Under the pieces are notes generated by a model, which saw only the letters and a list, made by a program, of their open reading frames with translations, was not told the origin of the DNA and did no database searches. From JAAOZP01 sp038848185 (GTDB taxonomy: Archaea > Thermoproteota > EX4484-205 > JAAOZP01), in assembly GCA_038848185.1 (NCBI GenBank), contig JAWCNV010000010.1, positions 3,188 to 67,187 on the forward strand: a stretch of DNA of 64,000 nucleotides, in the 5' to 3' direction. A program made the position numbers and the translations under genes. The first letter of the stretch is position 1, and each line of letters opens with the position of its first letter. Of the stretch, positions 18,351-27,818 are shown piece after piece.

Positions 18351-19808
18351 ATGAAAAACTCGTTTAACCACGTGAAAGGCTTTCTCCTTGCAATCATACT
18401 CATAATGTCTCTGAACATTCTGCTTCTAACGCCTCAGACCGAATACGTTTACTATGGTGTTATTCCAGAAAGAATCTATGATTATGACCCCATCCAAGAA
18501 ACAGACTTATCAAAAGGCTGGAGACTAGTACAGGCGACCGTAGCCACGCAAGGCTACATCTCTATCCTTGCTTCGCAGGACGGTACTCAGGTGAGAGTCT
18601 ACACTCTTCCAGGAAAGGAGCTTGTCTCAGAATTCTCACTTAACTCTATGGAGAAGCGTTACGTTCCTCTTCCGAACGGAACCATGTTCAAGGTTGTTTC
18701 GAACAAGCTGGTTTCAGTCCTGCTAATATCTCCACCACCCAGAGGAATCCCGGGAGTTAACGCTACGGAGGGACCTATTACAACAGGCTTCTACCTTTCT
18801 GTTGAGGGAGCATACGTTGGCAAGGAGTTCGTGATAGAGACTTCACAGGGGCTCTTAGGGCTTCTCCACACCATATTTGCCGTGGAGGATGCTGAGGTAA
18901 CGTTGACCGCTGAAGACGGAACTACACAAACCTTCAAGCTTAAGGCAAACACGTACAGAGAGTTGCAGCCTAAGCCTCTGAAAGCCTACAGGATAACCTC
19001 AACCGGAAACATAATGATTCAAGGCGGTTATATGGATGTTACAGGAACCAATATGCCGAGAAGCTTCTTCATACCTTCAGCCGAAGGCGGCTTCGTAGGC
19101 AGAAGATTCTACTCCGGTGCCAGTGACACATCCGATGAAGGAATTTTACAGGAGGAAAACTGGTTCGTCATATCTGCCTTGGAGGACGCTAAGGTCACAG
19201 TCTGGGACCTCTATAACCAGAAGGCTGCTACAGAGATCACTGTTAAGGCTGGGGAGCAGGCTTACGTTAAATGGGTCGAGATTAAAGTGTTTGAGGAAAT
19301 AGCATTTGACAGTGATAAGCCGATAACTGTTCAGTTCCTCCACAGCGGCAGCATTAAAAGAGGCTATGGTATAGCCACTGGTGCAGGCTTCACCTACATG
19401 TGTATTAGGCCTAACGAGGATACTCCGTTCGTCCTACCGACAAACTCCACCATCTACGCATACCTCTTCACCAGTGAGGACGCTAACATCGTGGTCGACG
19501 ACGTACCAATGACCCTCAGGCCAGACGAGCCCTGGATACTATCCACCCCGGGGCCTCACACAGTCAGGTCGAACAAGAACCTGGTTCTCCTCCTGCTGCA
19601 CTACCCGCTAATACCTCCAAACCAAGGCATAAACGGCTTCGGTGTTCCGGTACCGTGCGTTCAAACAGTTAGCGTAACTCCAAGCGTCACCCTGCGCCCA
19701 CTGGGAGGAGAGGGGGCAGCAATCCCGACAAACTACATAATCATAATAGTGGTGGTAGTGGTCATAGTCGTGGTCGTCGCCGTCTTAATGAGAAGAAGAA
19801 AGAAGTAA
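18351..19808 (+). CDS. Surface protein with beta-repeat ectodomain and C-terminal anchor
   Basis: A 485-residue protein with an N-terminal signal sequence, a long beta-strand-rich ectodomain and a C-terminal span of almost pure Ile and Val followed by RRRKK. The ectodomain holds repeated units of about 100-150 residues with ASQDGTQV/AEDGTTQ and VSNKLVSVL/SDKPITVQF-type pairs. These recall the IgGFc-binding/adhesin-like beta repeats of some secreted proteins, but that match is weak. It lies between the type B transporter and the small FtsX permease and has no partner in the inverted cluster. I do not assign a function; glycan binding or complex assembly are possible. Confidence 0.7.
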   Translation: MKNSFNHVKGFLLAIILIMSLNILLLTPQTEYVYYGVIPERIYDYDPIQETDLSKGWRLVQATVATQGYISILASQDGTQVRVYTLPGKELVSEFSLNSMEKRYVPLPNGTMFKVVSNKLVSVLLISPPPRGIPGVNATEGPITTGFYLSVEGAYVGKEFVIETSQGLLGLLHTIFAVEDAEVTLTAEDGTTQTFKLKANTYRELQPKPLKAYRITSTGNIMIQGGYMDVTGTNMPRSFFIPSAEGGFVGRRFYSGASDTSDEGILQEENWFVISALEDAKVTVWDLYNQKAATEITVKAGEQAYVKWVEIKVFEEIAFDSDKPITVQFLHSGSIKRGYGIATGAGFTYMCIRPNEDTPFVLPTNSTIYAYLFTSEDANIVVDDVPMTLRPDEPWILSTPGPHTVRSNKNLVLLLLHYPLIPPNQGINGFGVPVPCVQTVSVTPSVTLRPLGGEGAAIPTNYIIIIVVVVVIVVVVAVLMRRRKK

Positions 19809-19870
19809 CCAACAGTAATCTTTTTCTTTAATCAGTATTTAAAGCCTAGGTTGCTAAGTGCTAGGGGAAA

Positions 19871-19880
19871 AATTTTTAAG
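19871..19880 (+). promoter_or_regulatory. TATA-like box for FtsX-like permease, decides its start
   Basis: AATTTTTAAG is 28 bases before the ATG at 19904 but only about 13 before the ATG at 19889. The second ATG is therefore the better start. Confidence 0.5.
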
Positions 19881-19903
19881 GGTTAGCAATGGGGCTTTCC
19901 TTC

Positions 19904-22900
19904 ATGCCGGTAAAAGCGAGGATACTTATGCTGGTTTATCTGCTTATTATTCTTTTTGCACTTTTCTCCATGAAAGTGAACGCTACTCCCGATAGCCTGA
20001 TAGAAGTCTACGGCAGAGTTCTTAATGCTATGGATGGAAGCCCGGTTGAAGGAGCCACTGTTCTCATCCGGGATGTTTCAGACCCGTCGATAAACCCTGT
20101 TCCGGGAGCAGGAATTTATATCACGGATGAGAAGGGGTCTTACGTGGCAGCTTCCCCTTATATTCGGATTGGTCACTACTATAGGATTTATGCTTTCAGA
20201 GGGGAGCTTCCACAGGGGCCTTTTGACTATGTTCCATCTAAACCCTTAACGTTAAAAATTGAAGAGGGTAAGAGTTTAAACATTTCTTTCAGGCTGGTTC
20301 CCGCTGCCTGCCTTATACTTGAAGGGGACATAATGTATGTTGAGGCCACTGGAACTGCCTTCAGGACCTCGGTAAGTATTGTTGACCCGTATACGGGAAG
20401 CCCGCCAGAAGTGTATGGTGCAGATTATGTTTCAACCTATTGGGCTTCTTCAGACTCTTGGTTCCTAGGCTTAGCTGAGAGGGTTGTTGTAATACCTGCC
20501 AATAAGAAGGTTTACTTAAGGGCAGACTCTTGGTTTCGAGTTGGAACCTACCTAAAGGCTTTCTCCTTCCTCATTGATAATAATGGAGAAGGTTTCTCAC
20601 TGCCTCAAGGTGGCATGCAAAATGTCAGTATCTGGGAGTACCCTTTAAGGAGAAGTTTAGAAATGGTGAGGGATGTGCATTCAGAGGTTCTGCAGAAAAC
20701 CGAGGATTTCTCTAGGTCTGGTTTCATAGTGTTTGATGAGCGGCAACGGCTTGAAGCTGCACGCCAAAAGTATTTAGAGTCTCAAGGCCTAATTTATAGT
20801 AATCCTAGGGAAAGCTGGTATTCCATGAGAGAGGCTTATACGGAGATTTTGGCGGTTGATAATACTTTGAACTTCATGAAGTTCGCAGTAGCCACGGAAG
20901 CAGTAAGGCTTCCTATTTTTCTATCGGTTATGGCGGTTACGCTGGGCTTCTTTTCTTTTGAAGAAATTAGGAGAAAATTCTTATCCACATTAATATTTTA
21001 TCTACTGCTCATATTTTTAATATTCCTGATATATCCTGGTGTTAGTACTTTCAGTAATGAGGATGTTAGAAACTTCGTGATCTCGTCACTCATATCAATC
21101 TCAATTACTCTGGTTATTGTTTTCTTAATACCGAGGGTTTGGAGAGAACCCAGGGTTGAGGGGGAGGTTTCTCTTAGAAGTGTATTGAGCATCATTTTTT
21201 CAATGTCGAAGAGACAGGTGAGGAAAAGAAGGCTTAGAAGTATTTTCACTTTCCTGAGTCTCTGTATAATGGTTATGACATTTACTGCACTAACTTCCTT
21301 TGGAACAGTTTATGGGCTTAAGTATGAGACCACACCATTTACTAGTTCTAAAAGCGGGTTCCTAGTAAGGATGAGCAATATGGGTAATCTAACTTTCACC
21401 CCTATATCACCATCCGATCTTTCAGTTTTGAATGAAACGAATGAGTTATCTTATATTTCACCTAAGGTGGAAAGCTTAGGAGACGATCAGGCACTTGGAG
21501 AGTTGCTGTCGAGCTCGGGGCACCTCTTAAAGTTTTACGGGATCCTTGGAATAGACTTTAGCAATGAATGGAGATATGTTGATGTAACGAATGCAATAAC
21601 CGGAGACCTGCCTGCAGGGGGTAGTTCTGAAGAGATTGTAGTAAGCTCGCCAATGGCTGATGCATTAGGCATAAGTATTGGCGATTATGTAAATATATAT
21701 GTGCGTGGAATAAATGAGCCGATAGAAACCGCTAAAGTTGTCGGTATCTTCAGCGAGTCAACTATAGGGTCACTCACAGATCTCGGAGGTGGTAACTACC
21801 TGCCCCTGAGGTTTCTTAAGGTTGATGATAGGGTGACGGCTCGGCCATGTAATGCGAGCGACATATTTCTTATGGATTGGAGAGGACTGCTCAGCTTGCA
21901 GTCTAAAGTGGAGTCTTTGCAACCTAGCGGTACACTTCAACTAGCAGCTATTTCAAGGGTGGCTTTCTCACTTAGGGAAGATGTGGATGTCGATCTTTCA
22001 AAACTAGTTAGACGGTTGACTTTTGTCTTCGGTTATGTTGTGAATATTGTGGGGCAAAACCAGGTTGAAACATACTCTCTAGGGTATTTCTACGAGACTA
22101 AGGGTATTGGCGAGATGATAATACCGATCATAATGGTCATGCTTAATACCGGTTCCATAATGCTCAATGTAGTGTATGAAAGACATAGGGAGATGAAGAC
22201 TCTGACACTCTTAGGACTGAATCCTGTCCATATCGGATTGATTTTTGTGGCTGAAGCAATCATAATTGGTCTAATAGGCGGGGGAATTGGATACGTTGTT
22301 GGATTAGGCTTCCAAAGGGTTATAGTTCTTTTTGGACAAGACCTTATGGTGAAGTCTAAAATAGAATGGTGGTGGAGCTTCATAGGTCTAGCGCTTTCTC
22401 TGTTGGTGTCTGTGCTTTCTTCTTGGAGAGCGGCGGCAGTAGCCGTCAAGATATATACCCCCTCAATGGTCAGGAAAGTTAAGACAGGCAAAGAGGAGAA
22501 GAAAATTAGGGAAGAAGAAATATTCAGGATTTTCCAGGGTAGAGAAGTTTCTATGCCTATAAGACTGCATCCTGTCGAGGTCGACTTCTTCACTGGATAT
22601 GTGATTACGCGTCTTTCAGAGATGAAGTTTGGGTTTGCTGATCGGGTGGAGGACTTGGAAGAGATGAAGCCCCAACAGTTTAAGGATGGAAGCGTCCATA
22701 AGGGAGTCCACTTTAAGTACTTAAACATGATAAAGGGTCAGCTTCTCGGAACCAAAAACAGGGTCCTCTGCATACAGGATCCTGGGAAAGACTTTTTCAG
22801 AGTTTCTCTCGTGTATGAGCCAACTGTGCCAGGGATTCCTGAAGCGGTGGTTAAAAGAGTGGTGGAAATAATCAAAGACATATGCTACTCGTGGGTTAAA

Positions 22901-22933
22901 GAAAAAGACAGGATAGTCGTAGGCTTCAAATAG
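19904..22933 (+). CDS. FtsX-like permease with CarboxypepD-type ectodomain (copy 1)
   Basis: A 1009-residue membrane protein starting MPVKARILM; the promoter position favours this over the ATG 15 bases upstream. It has a signal peptide, then a carboxypeptidase-regulatory-like beta domain (VYGRVLNAMDGSPVEGATV, about residues 30-130). Helices and a few spans follow near 330-420. An FtsX/MacB-type core comes next: one span, a beta extracytoplasmic domain, then TLLGLNPVHIGLIFVAEA and three spans. The last 150 residues form a soluble domain (SMPIRLHPVEVDFFTGYV) shared with the other three FtsX-like proteins of the region. No ATPase partner is adjacent. Its partner in the inverted cluster is 36281-39298. 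Confidence 0.78.
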   Translation: MPVKARILMLVYLLIILFALFSMKVNATPDSLIEVYGRVLNAMDGSPVEGATVLIRDVSDPSINPVPGAGIYITDEKGSYVAASPYIRIGHYYRIYAFRGELPQGPFDYVPSKPLTLKIEEGKSLNISFRLVPAACLILEGDIMYVEATGTAFRTSVSIVDPYTGSPPEVYGADYVSTYWASSDSWFLGLAERVVVIPANKKVYLRADSWFRVGTYLKAFSFLIDNNGEGFSLPQGGMQNVSIWEYPLRRSLEMVRDVHSEVLQKTEDFSRSGFIVFDERQRLEAARQKYLESQGLIYSNPRESWYSMREAYTEILAVDNTLNFMKFAVATEAVRLPIFLSVMAVTLGFFSFEEIRRKFLSTLIFYLLLIFLIFLIYPGVSTFSNEDVRNFVISSLISISITLVIVFLIPRVWREPRVEGEVSLRSVLSIIFSMSKRQVRKRRLRSIFTFLSLCIMVMTFTALTSFGTVYGLKYETTPFTSSKSGFLVRMSNMGNLTFTPISPSDLSVLNETNELSYISPKVESLGDDQALGELLSSSGHLLKFYGILGIDFSNEWRYVDVTNAITGDLPAGGSSEEIVVSSPMADALGISIGDYVNIYVRGINEPIETAKVVGIFSESTIGSLTDLGGGNYLPLRFLKVDDRVTARPCNASDIFLMDWRGLLSLQSKVESLQPSGTLQLAAISRVAFSLREDVDVDLSKLVRRLTFVFGYVVNIVGQNQVETYSLGYFYETKGIGEMIIPIIMVMLNTGSIMLNVVYERHREMKTLTLLGLNPVHIGLIFVAEAIIIGLIGGGIGYVVGLGFQRVIVLFGQDLMVKSKIEWWWSFIGLALSLLVSVLSSWRAAAVAVKIYTPSMVRKVKTGKEEKKIREEEIFRIFQGREVSMPIRLHPVEVDFFTGYVITRLSEMKFGFADRVEDLEEMKPQQFKDGSVHKGVHFKYLNMIKGQLLGTKNRVLCIQDPGKDFFRVSLVYEPTVPGIPEAVVKRVVEIIKDICYSWVKEKDRIVVGFK

Positions 22934-22959
22934 ATACCTTAAGCATGTTTCTCATGCGA

Positions 22960-24204
22960 CTACTCTTTTTTCTTTCTAATCTCTTGAAGCAAAGTTAGGA
23001 TTTCAATCATGGCTCTGCCATTGTGGTATGCCGCCTTCCAGATTCCAGCCTTGTTTCCAAAAGCCTTTCCGTTAGGCTTAACCACGCTATACCAATCTCC
23101 ATTCTTCCAATCAACCTGATATTTCTCTATCCAGTCCAGCGTCTTTGCAAAGTATTTTAGGTAGGAAGGTTCTCCCGTTAGATGATACATGTAGGCTTCG
23201 CATACAAGTGCCTCAGCCTGAATCCACCAGACCTTATCCAACCTGTCTGCAGGCTTATTAATCGGTCCGCTTTCATAGACTCCTCCCTTCTTATTATCAA
23301 AACCGTATTTGGCAGAATAGGCGAAAACCGTTTTATAAAAGTCGGCGAGTACACTTTGGGGAATTTTTAACAGGTCACAGGCTTTTGCGACGAGCCAAAT
23401 ATTCTCCAAATTATGTCCATATGAGACTCGATCATGCCGGACTCCGTGAAGTGGCGTCCAATCTAAGTGGTGTGTTTCAGTGCATAAACCATTATTTTTC
23501 CGGAGGACCGAATTGCTAAGTATCAAGATTAATTCATGCAGCCGCTCTCTGGCCAACATGTCTCCAGTAGCTTTGTAAAGGGTTGTTAAAGCCTCAAGTA
23601 GGTGAAGATGAGTATTCATCGATTTAAATTCCGGAGGAAAGTAAAAACGCTTTCTTTCTATGGAAGTTGCAGTTGACCAGTCCTTAGGGAAGTACTCTTT
23701 GTACCCACCGTGTAAAGAATCATGTGAATGTTTCTCCATAAGATTAAAGAGGTTTAAAGCCATTTCTAATGCTTCCTGATCCTTACTGGCCATTGCAAAC
23801 TCTGAGAGAGCATAGAGCCCGAAGGCTTGACCATACATGACCTTGTCGGGTTTAAGAACTTGGCCTTGATGATCAACTTCCCAGAAAAAGCCCCCGTTCT
23901 CCAAGTCCCACATGTGGTCACGCAGGAACCGGTAGCCGTGCTTGGCGGCTTCTAGTTCTTCTTTACCGCCCCAACCTGTGTTAAAGAGTTGGGAGAAATA
24001 CCAGACCATGCGTGCCTGTGTCACAATCATTTTGGTTCCCTTACCTATCAGCTTACCATTTATATCGTGGTTCAGATAATAGCCCCCGTTTTCACTATCT
24101 ATAGTTCTAGGATACCAGAACGGCTTAATGTTTTCATTCAGAATCTTTTCAAGCCTGTTTTCAACAGAGTCATAAAACTTTTCAACATCCTTTATTTCCG
24201 ACAT
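22960..24204 (-). CDS. AGE family epimerase (N-acylglucosamine/cellobiose 2-epimerase-like)
   Basis: A 414-residue protein of the AGE fold (alpha/alpha barrel). It has FWYPRTIDSENGGYYLNHD near the start, the QARMVWYFSQL helix, YGQAFGLYALSEFA, a His-rich THLHLLEALT, and late WWIQAEALV and YHNGRAMIEI motifs. AGE enzymes epimerise C2 of free sugars or of the reducing end of disaccharides such as cellobiose or mannobiose. Lying beside GH5, GH42-like and GH3 genes, a disaccharide epimerase role is plausible. It has no signal peptide, so it is cytosolic. It converges on the FtsX-like gene; a TATA-like box lies at 24231-24240. Confidence 0.85.
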   Translation of the reverse strand: MSEIKDVEKFYDSVENRLEKILNENIKPFWYPRTIDSENGGYYLNHDINGKLIGKGTKMIVTQARMVWYFSQLFNTGWGGKEELEAAKHGYRFLRDHMWDLENGGFFWEVDHQGQVLKPDKVMYGQAFGLYALSEFAMASKDQEALEMALNLFNLMEKHSHDSLHGGYKEYFPKDWSTATSIERKRFYFPPEFKSMNTHLHLLEALTTLYKATGDMLARERLHELILILSNSVLRKNNGLCTETHHLDWTPLHGVRHDRVSYGHNLENIWLVAKACDLLKIPQSVLADFYKTVFAYSAKYGFDNKKGGVYESGPINKPADRLDKVWWIQAEALVCEAYMYHLTGEPSYLKYFAKTLDWIEKYQVDWKNGDWYSVVKPNGKAFGNKAGIWKAAYHNGRAMIEILTLLQEIRKKKE

Positions 24205-24230
24205 TTCCCTTCGAGGAGCCTTCTTATTGG

Positions 24231-24240
24231 TTTTTAAAAA
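24231..24240 (-). promoter_or_regulatory. TATA-like box for AGE epimerase
   Basis: On the minus strand TTTTTAAAAA lies about 31 bases ahead of the ATG at 24204. Confidence 0.55.
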
Positions 24241-24385
24241 ATCTTTTGGCGTGTCAATACGTTACTCCAGAAATTATTTCTTCGCTGCGGAAATTAATGG
24301 GAATAGTGGGAATTCTTGAAACACGTTAACAAGGCAATAACACATATACAGATTTCAACTACACTTCTTTAAACAGGATTTGGCA

Positions 24386-25468
24386 CTACTTCTCTAAAAA
24401 GCTACGTATCAAGTTGAATAGCTCTCTGTCAAGCCTGTCGCCATTGGGAAGCTTCTCTGTCAAGAATTCCTCTCTACCGGTTTCGATGATTCCAAAGGGG
24501 CCTCTTAGGTTCCATTGCGCCCAACCTATTCCATGCTCAGAAAGAATACTTAAGACATCCCTATACCAGTTTAGCATAGACCTTCTGTTAACCCTAACTG
24601 GGAAAATACCAAGTTCGCCACAGTGTACGAATATCCCTTTCTCCTTAAGCTTCAAATAGGGCTTCATCCATTTTTCAAGCCAAGCCTTATCAACATAGAC
24701 CCCTTTCCACTTCAGAAAAGCATCTCGGTAAGGAGAATCTACATAGTTATCGAGATTTGGGGCTTCACCAGGATACTCGGGCTGCTCCTGATACATGTAA
24801 TACGGGTAAACCCAGATAGCGCCTAGATGGGTCAGCCAACTGGGCTCATACATATGGAAGCTCTGCCCGAAAAAGGGGTCATCTATGCTTGGGACAGGCT
24901 GATATCCTTCTTCAGTTATGAGACCGTCAGCTATCACTAGACGATCTTCATCAATATCTCTTATGGCCTGCAACATTCTCTTACAGAAATCGCGGTAATT
25001 GTCTATGCTTGTTGCCTTAGGGTCCCTAGAAGAATCTCCTGCAACAGGCTCATTCACAAGGTTAAAGCTCAGATAACGGTTTTCATAATCCTTATACCGT
25101 TTAGCGAAAATCCTCCAATGGTATTCGCAGGCATCTGCAGCTTCCTTATCTCTCCAGAGACTTAATGGTTCAAGAGGCCAGTTAATACAGTACCCGGGTG
25201 CCCTATGGAAGCAGATGTTTACATGCACCCCGTATTTCTTACCGAATTCCACAGCCTGATCTATCTCTTTCAAAACCTTCTCGTTTATATTATAGAAGTT
25301 TCCATTGACAATCCAGCATCTATAGTCCATGGGGAGACGCACAAAGTCAAAACCCCATTCCGCCATCCTCTGAAAATCCAGCTCTAGGAAGGGCTTGTTT
25401 CCATGCACCCCAAACTTCTCTAACAGGTTGAATCCTCGCAGATGTCCGAAACGATATATTTCCGCCAT
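24386..25468 (-). CDS. GH5-like endoglycosidase (cellulase/mannanase type), cytosolic
   Basis: A 360-residue single-domain TIM barrel of GH5 type. Seen are RGFNLLEKF at the start, FDFVRLPMDY on strand 2, predicted acid/base Glu140 in FNLVNEP, HMYEP, and nucleophile Glu285 in HCGELG. The 145-residue spacing between the two Glu residues is normal. There is no signal peptide or CBM, so it probably acts on imported beta-glucan or mannan oligosaccharides. The ATG is 5 bases past the stop of the upstream GH42-like gene, so both are one operon. Substrate is undecided. Confidence 0.85.
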   Translation of the reverse strand: MAEIYRFGHLRGFNLLEKFGVHGNKPFLELDFQRMAEWGFDFVRLPMDYRCWIVNGNFYNINEKVLKEIDQAVEFGKKYGVHVNICFHRAPGYCINWPLEPLSLWRDKEAADACEYHWRIFAKRYKDYENRYLSFNLVNEPVAGDSSRDPKATSIDNYRDFCKRMLQAIRDIDEDRLVIADGLITEEGYQPVPSIDDPFFGQSFHMYEPSWLTHLGAIWVYPYYMYQEQPEYPGEAPNLDNYVDSPYRDAFLKWKGVYVDKAWLEKWMKPYLKLKEKGIFVHCGELGIFPVRVNRRSMLNWYRDVLSILSEHGIGWAQWNLRGPFGIIETGREEFLTEKLPNGDRLDRELFNLIRSFLEK

Positions 25469-25472
25469 TTCT

Positions 25473-27527
25473 CTACATCCTCCTTAGAAGGTAAGCTGCT
25501 CCACGGAAGCTCGGTAGCCTGACTTTAAATCTTACTGCCCCTCCCTGAATCTTCATATCAACAGGACTTTCGCTAACAAACTCTGTAAGACTATACTTGT
25601 TTCCTCCGAGTTTTTGATTTACACATATCTCTGTTTCAGAAGGCTCGTTTAAATGGTTAATAGCTAGAATAATGCTTCTGTCCTTTCCTTTCCAAACAGC
25701 TGTCTCTACGTCAGGATTGCTTGACTCTGCGGGCGGATCAACTCCAAAACCCTTAAGGGTTCCAGAGATAAACAGCCTCACAGCCTCGTTTCGTCTAATG
25801 CGAAACGGAAACATTACCGCTAAGTCGTAGTGGCCAGGGTAATTAGAATAGTCCCAACCTATGAGGCTTCCTATCTTGACAACCGAGCCTTTTCCATCTC
25901 TAAATTGGATGATTGCAGGATCACCATTCTCAAACTTAGCTAGCATCTTCGAGTCTGAAGGTGCCTTCAGCTTCTCGCATTTGTTTCCCACCGGTACTAT
26001 TGTTTTAAGCAATCCCATGGACCGTGAAACATTTTCGTCGAAAAAATAGACAACGTAGTCGGCTGAAGGCTTTTCAACAAGCTCCGGGTATACTGATTTA
26101 AAACCTCCTTCCTCTTCTCCAGAATAATCAGTCAGTAAAATGCCTCCATTGTTAACGAAACGCTTGATTTCTGAGGCGACATTCTCAGGCAGTACTGGGG
26201 CACCTATTGTGCAAATCACTTTATAACCGCGTTCCTTCAAAATCCCGTTTACAACCTGTTCTTCAGAGATTATATCAACCGGAAAACCGCTTCTCACAAG
26301 CGCCATGTAGAAAAGCAGGTTATCCATGTTATAAGCGTCATCGGCCTTAAGCTCCATGCTTGTCCAAGGATATAATAGCGCCACATCTGCCTTGCTTAAC
26401 TCATAGTCTTTCAGCACTTTGACAAGCCTGTTGAACTCTTCATTAGGTTGAGTTGTCTTACGCCAAAGCTCAAGGTTCTTCCAGTCTACCCACCATACTA
26501 TGCCCAGAGCCCCGTGGGCTAGTGTGGAGTAGACCTGTTCAGACATGCTTTCAACAGGAACCTTGTAGCCAAGCCACGAGTTGAAGGCTTGACCATTAGC
26601 TGTGTAAATCTTATCGAAACCCATCGCGGTTCTCAAAATATCCTTAATATATTCGAAGACGTAGATGACGTAACGATGGTCAAACTCCAGCGGGTACATG
26701 TCCTCGTGGCCCACATCTATTACGCGTGCCATCCTCCATATATCGTTACCAGAGTAAACACATTGATAACTGCAAGGGTAAAAATCGTTCACCTCGTGTG
26801 TAGATAATAGGGGGACTATGCTTTTAGCATATGTAATGAGTTCTCGGAGAAAATTCGGGATTATTTCAGCATGGTAATCAAACCATTCTTTCCAAAGTGA
26901 AACGTTACTCGGTTCCCTCGGCGGCTCTAAACTCATCCAACCAGCGAAACTTGTTCCGTGTTTACGGTTGAACTCTCTAATATCACCATATTTTTCAGTC
27001 ATGCTCCTCCTGAAGCCTTCTACGCAATGTTTACAGTAGCAGCAGGGTTTCAACGGGCCTCCTCCGAACTCTGGAACCTCCGTCCTATAATATGCTTCAT
27101 GGATGAAACTCATTAACGGGAGACCGCCTATTCTGTAGAGAGCAGGATGCGAACCATATTTTCTCAGAAACTCTCCGATCCGCATTTTGCTTTCCTCGAG
27201 CAAGTAGGGATGGTTAAAACAACCTATATTTGACCAGCGAGGATCATCTGAAGTCGAGCCGTCTGCGCACACTACTTTAACCTCAGGATGCTCCTTTATT
27301 GATATGATTGGCATGAATACCGGAACTATTTTGATACCTTGCTCCTCAGCCTTTGTGAAGAAATAGTTTAACTTCTCATCCTCCACATACAGTACGAAGA
27401 GCCATACATTATTTGCATTAGCTTTCTTCATCTCTTTCAAATACTCTTCTATCTGCTGATTACTAGTCTCCTTTGAATAGTAGAAATATGCTCCTACGAT
27501 CGGCTCGCGTAAATATTCTTCTCTCAT
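25473..27527 (-). CDS. GH42-like beta-galactosidase family protein
   Basis: A 684-residue protein with an N-terminal TIM barrel, a cysteine cluster CCYCKHC followed by FRRSMTEKYGDIREFN (the GH42 A-domain zinc and helix pattern), and a WGTS-like HGTSFAGW. A trimerisation/amidotransferase-like domain follows at about 410-560 (VICTIGAPVLPENV...NNGGILLTDYSGEE) and a C-terminal beta domain ends the chain. GH42 enzymes release galactose or arabinose; the sequence is divergent, so another beta-glycosidase specificity is possible. No signal peptide. It is the first gene of a two-gene operon with the GH5 gene and is divergent from GH3. Confidence 0.72.
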   Translation of the reverse strand: MREEYLREPIVGAYFYYSKETSNQQIEEYLKEMKKANANNVWLFVLYVEDEKLNYFFTKAEEQGIKIVPVFMPIISIKEHPEVKVVCADGSTSDDPRWSNIGCFNHPYLLEESKMRIGEFLRKYGSHPALYRIGGLPLMSFIHEAYYRTEVPEFGGGPLKPCCYCKHCVEGFRRSMTEKYGDIREFNRKHGTSFAGWMSLEPPREPSNVSLWKEWFDYHAEIIPNFLRELITYAKSIVPLLSTHEVNDFYPCSYQCVYSGNDIWRMARVIDVGHEDMYPLEFDHRYVIYVFEYIKDILRTAMGFDKIYTANGQAFNSWLGYKVPVESMSEQVYSTLAHGALGIVWWVDWKNLELWRKTTQPNEEFNRLVKVLKDYELSKADVALLYPWTSMELKADDAYNMDNLLFYMALVRSGFPVDIISEEQVVNGILKERGYKVICTIGAPVLPENVASEIKRFVNNGGILLTDYSGEEEGGFKSVYPELVEKPSADYVVYFFDENVSRSMGLLKTIVPVGNKCEKLKAPSDSKMLAKFENGDPAIIQFRDGKGSVVKIGSLIGWDYSNYPGHYDLAVMFPFRIRRNEAVRLFISGTLKGFGVDPPAESSNPDVETAVWKGKDRSIILAINHLNEPSETEICVNQKLGGNKYSLTEFVSESPVDMKIQGGAVRFKVRLPSFRGAAYLLRRM

Positions 27528-27680
27528 TTGTCTTTCAACCCCTTAGCAAGCTTCTAATTTTTATGAGTCTGTTAATAAAGAAGATTACTGACAAAACAAT
27601 CACAGCTAAAAATTGCATGGTAAATAACCAACAAAACTTTTCTAAACAACTTTCATGCATAACTGGCATCTGACGTACCT

Positions 27681-27692
27681 ATCGATATCGAT
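27681..27692. promoter_or_regulatory. 12-bp perfect palindrome between divergent glycosidase genes
   Basis: ATCGATATCGAT is its own reverse complement. It lies in the 291-base gap between the GH42-like operon and the GH3 gene, about 90-100 bases from the GH3 TATA-like box. It could be an operator, but a 12-bp palindrome alone is weak evidence. The rest of the gap holds only AT-rich promoter-like sequence. Confidence 0.3.
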
Positions 27693-27780
27693 GGAAGCTT
27701 GTTAGTCATTGAAATATTTGTTGAAGATTCGCCGAACCTAATAAGTTTTTTAAACGAAGTTTTTAAAGGCTGAAAAACTG

Positions 27781-27789
27781 TTAAATATT
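27781..27789 (+). promoter_or_regulatory. TATA-like box for GH3 gene
   Basis: TTAAATATT lies about 34 bases before the ATG at 27819. Confidence 0.45.
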
Positions 27790-27818
27790 ACTGATTCATA
27801 ATTGAACTGTGTTTAAGC

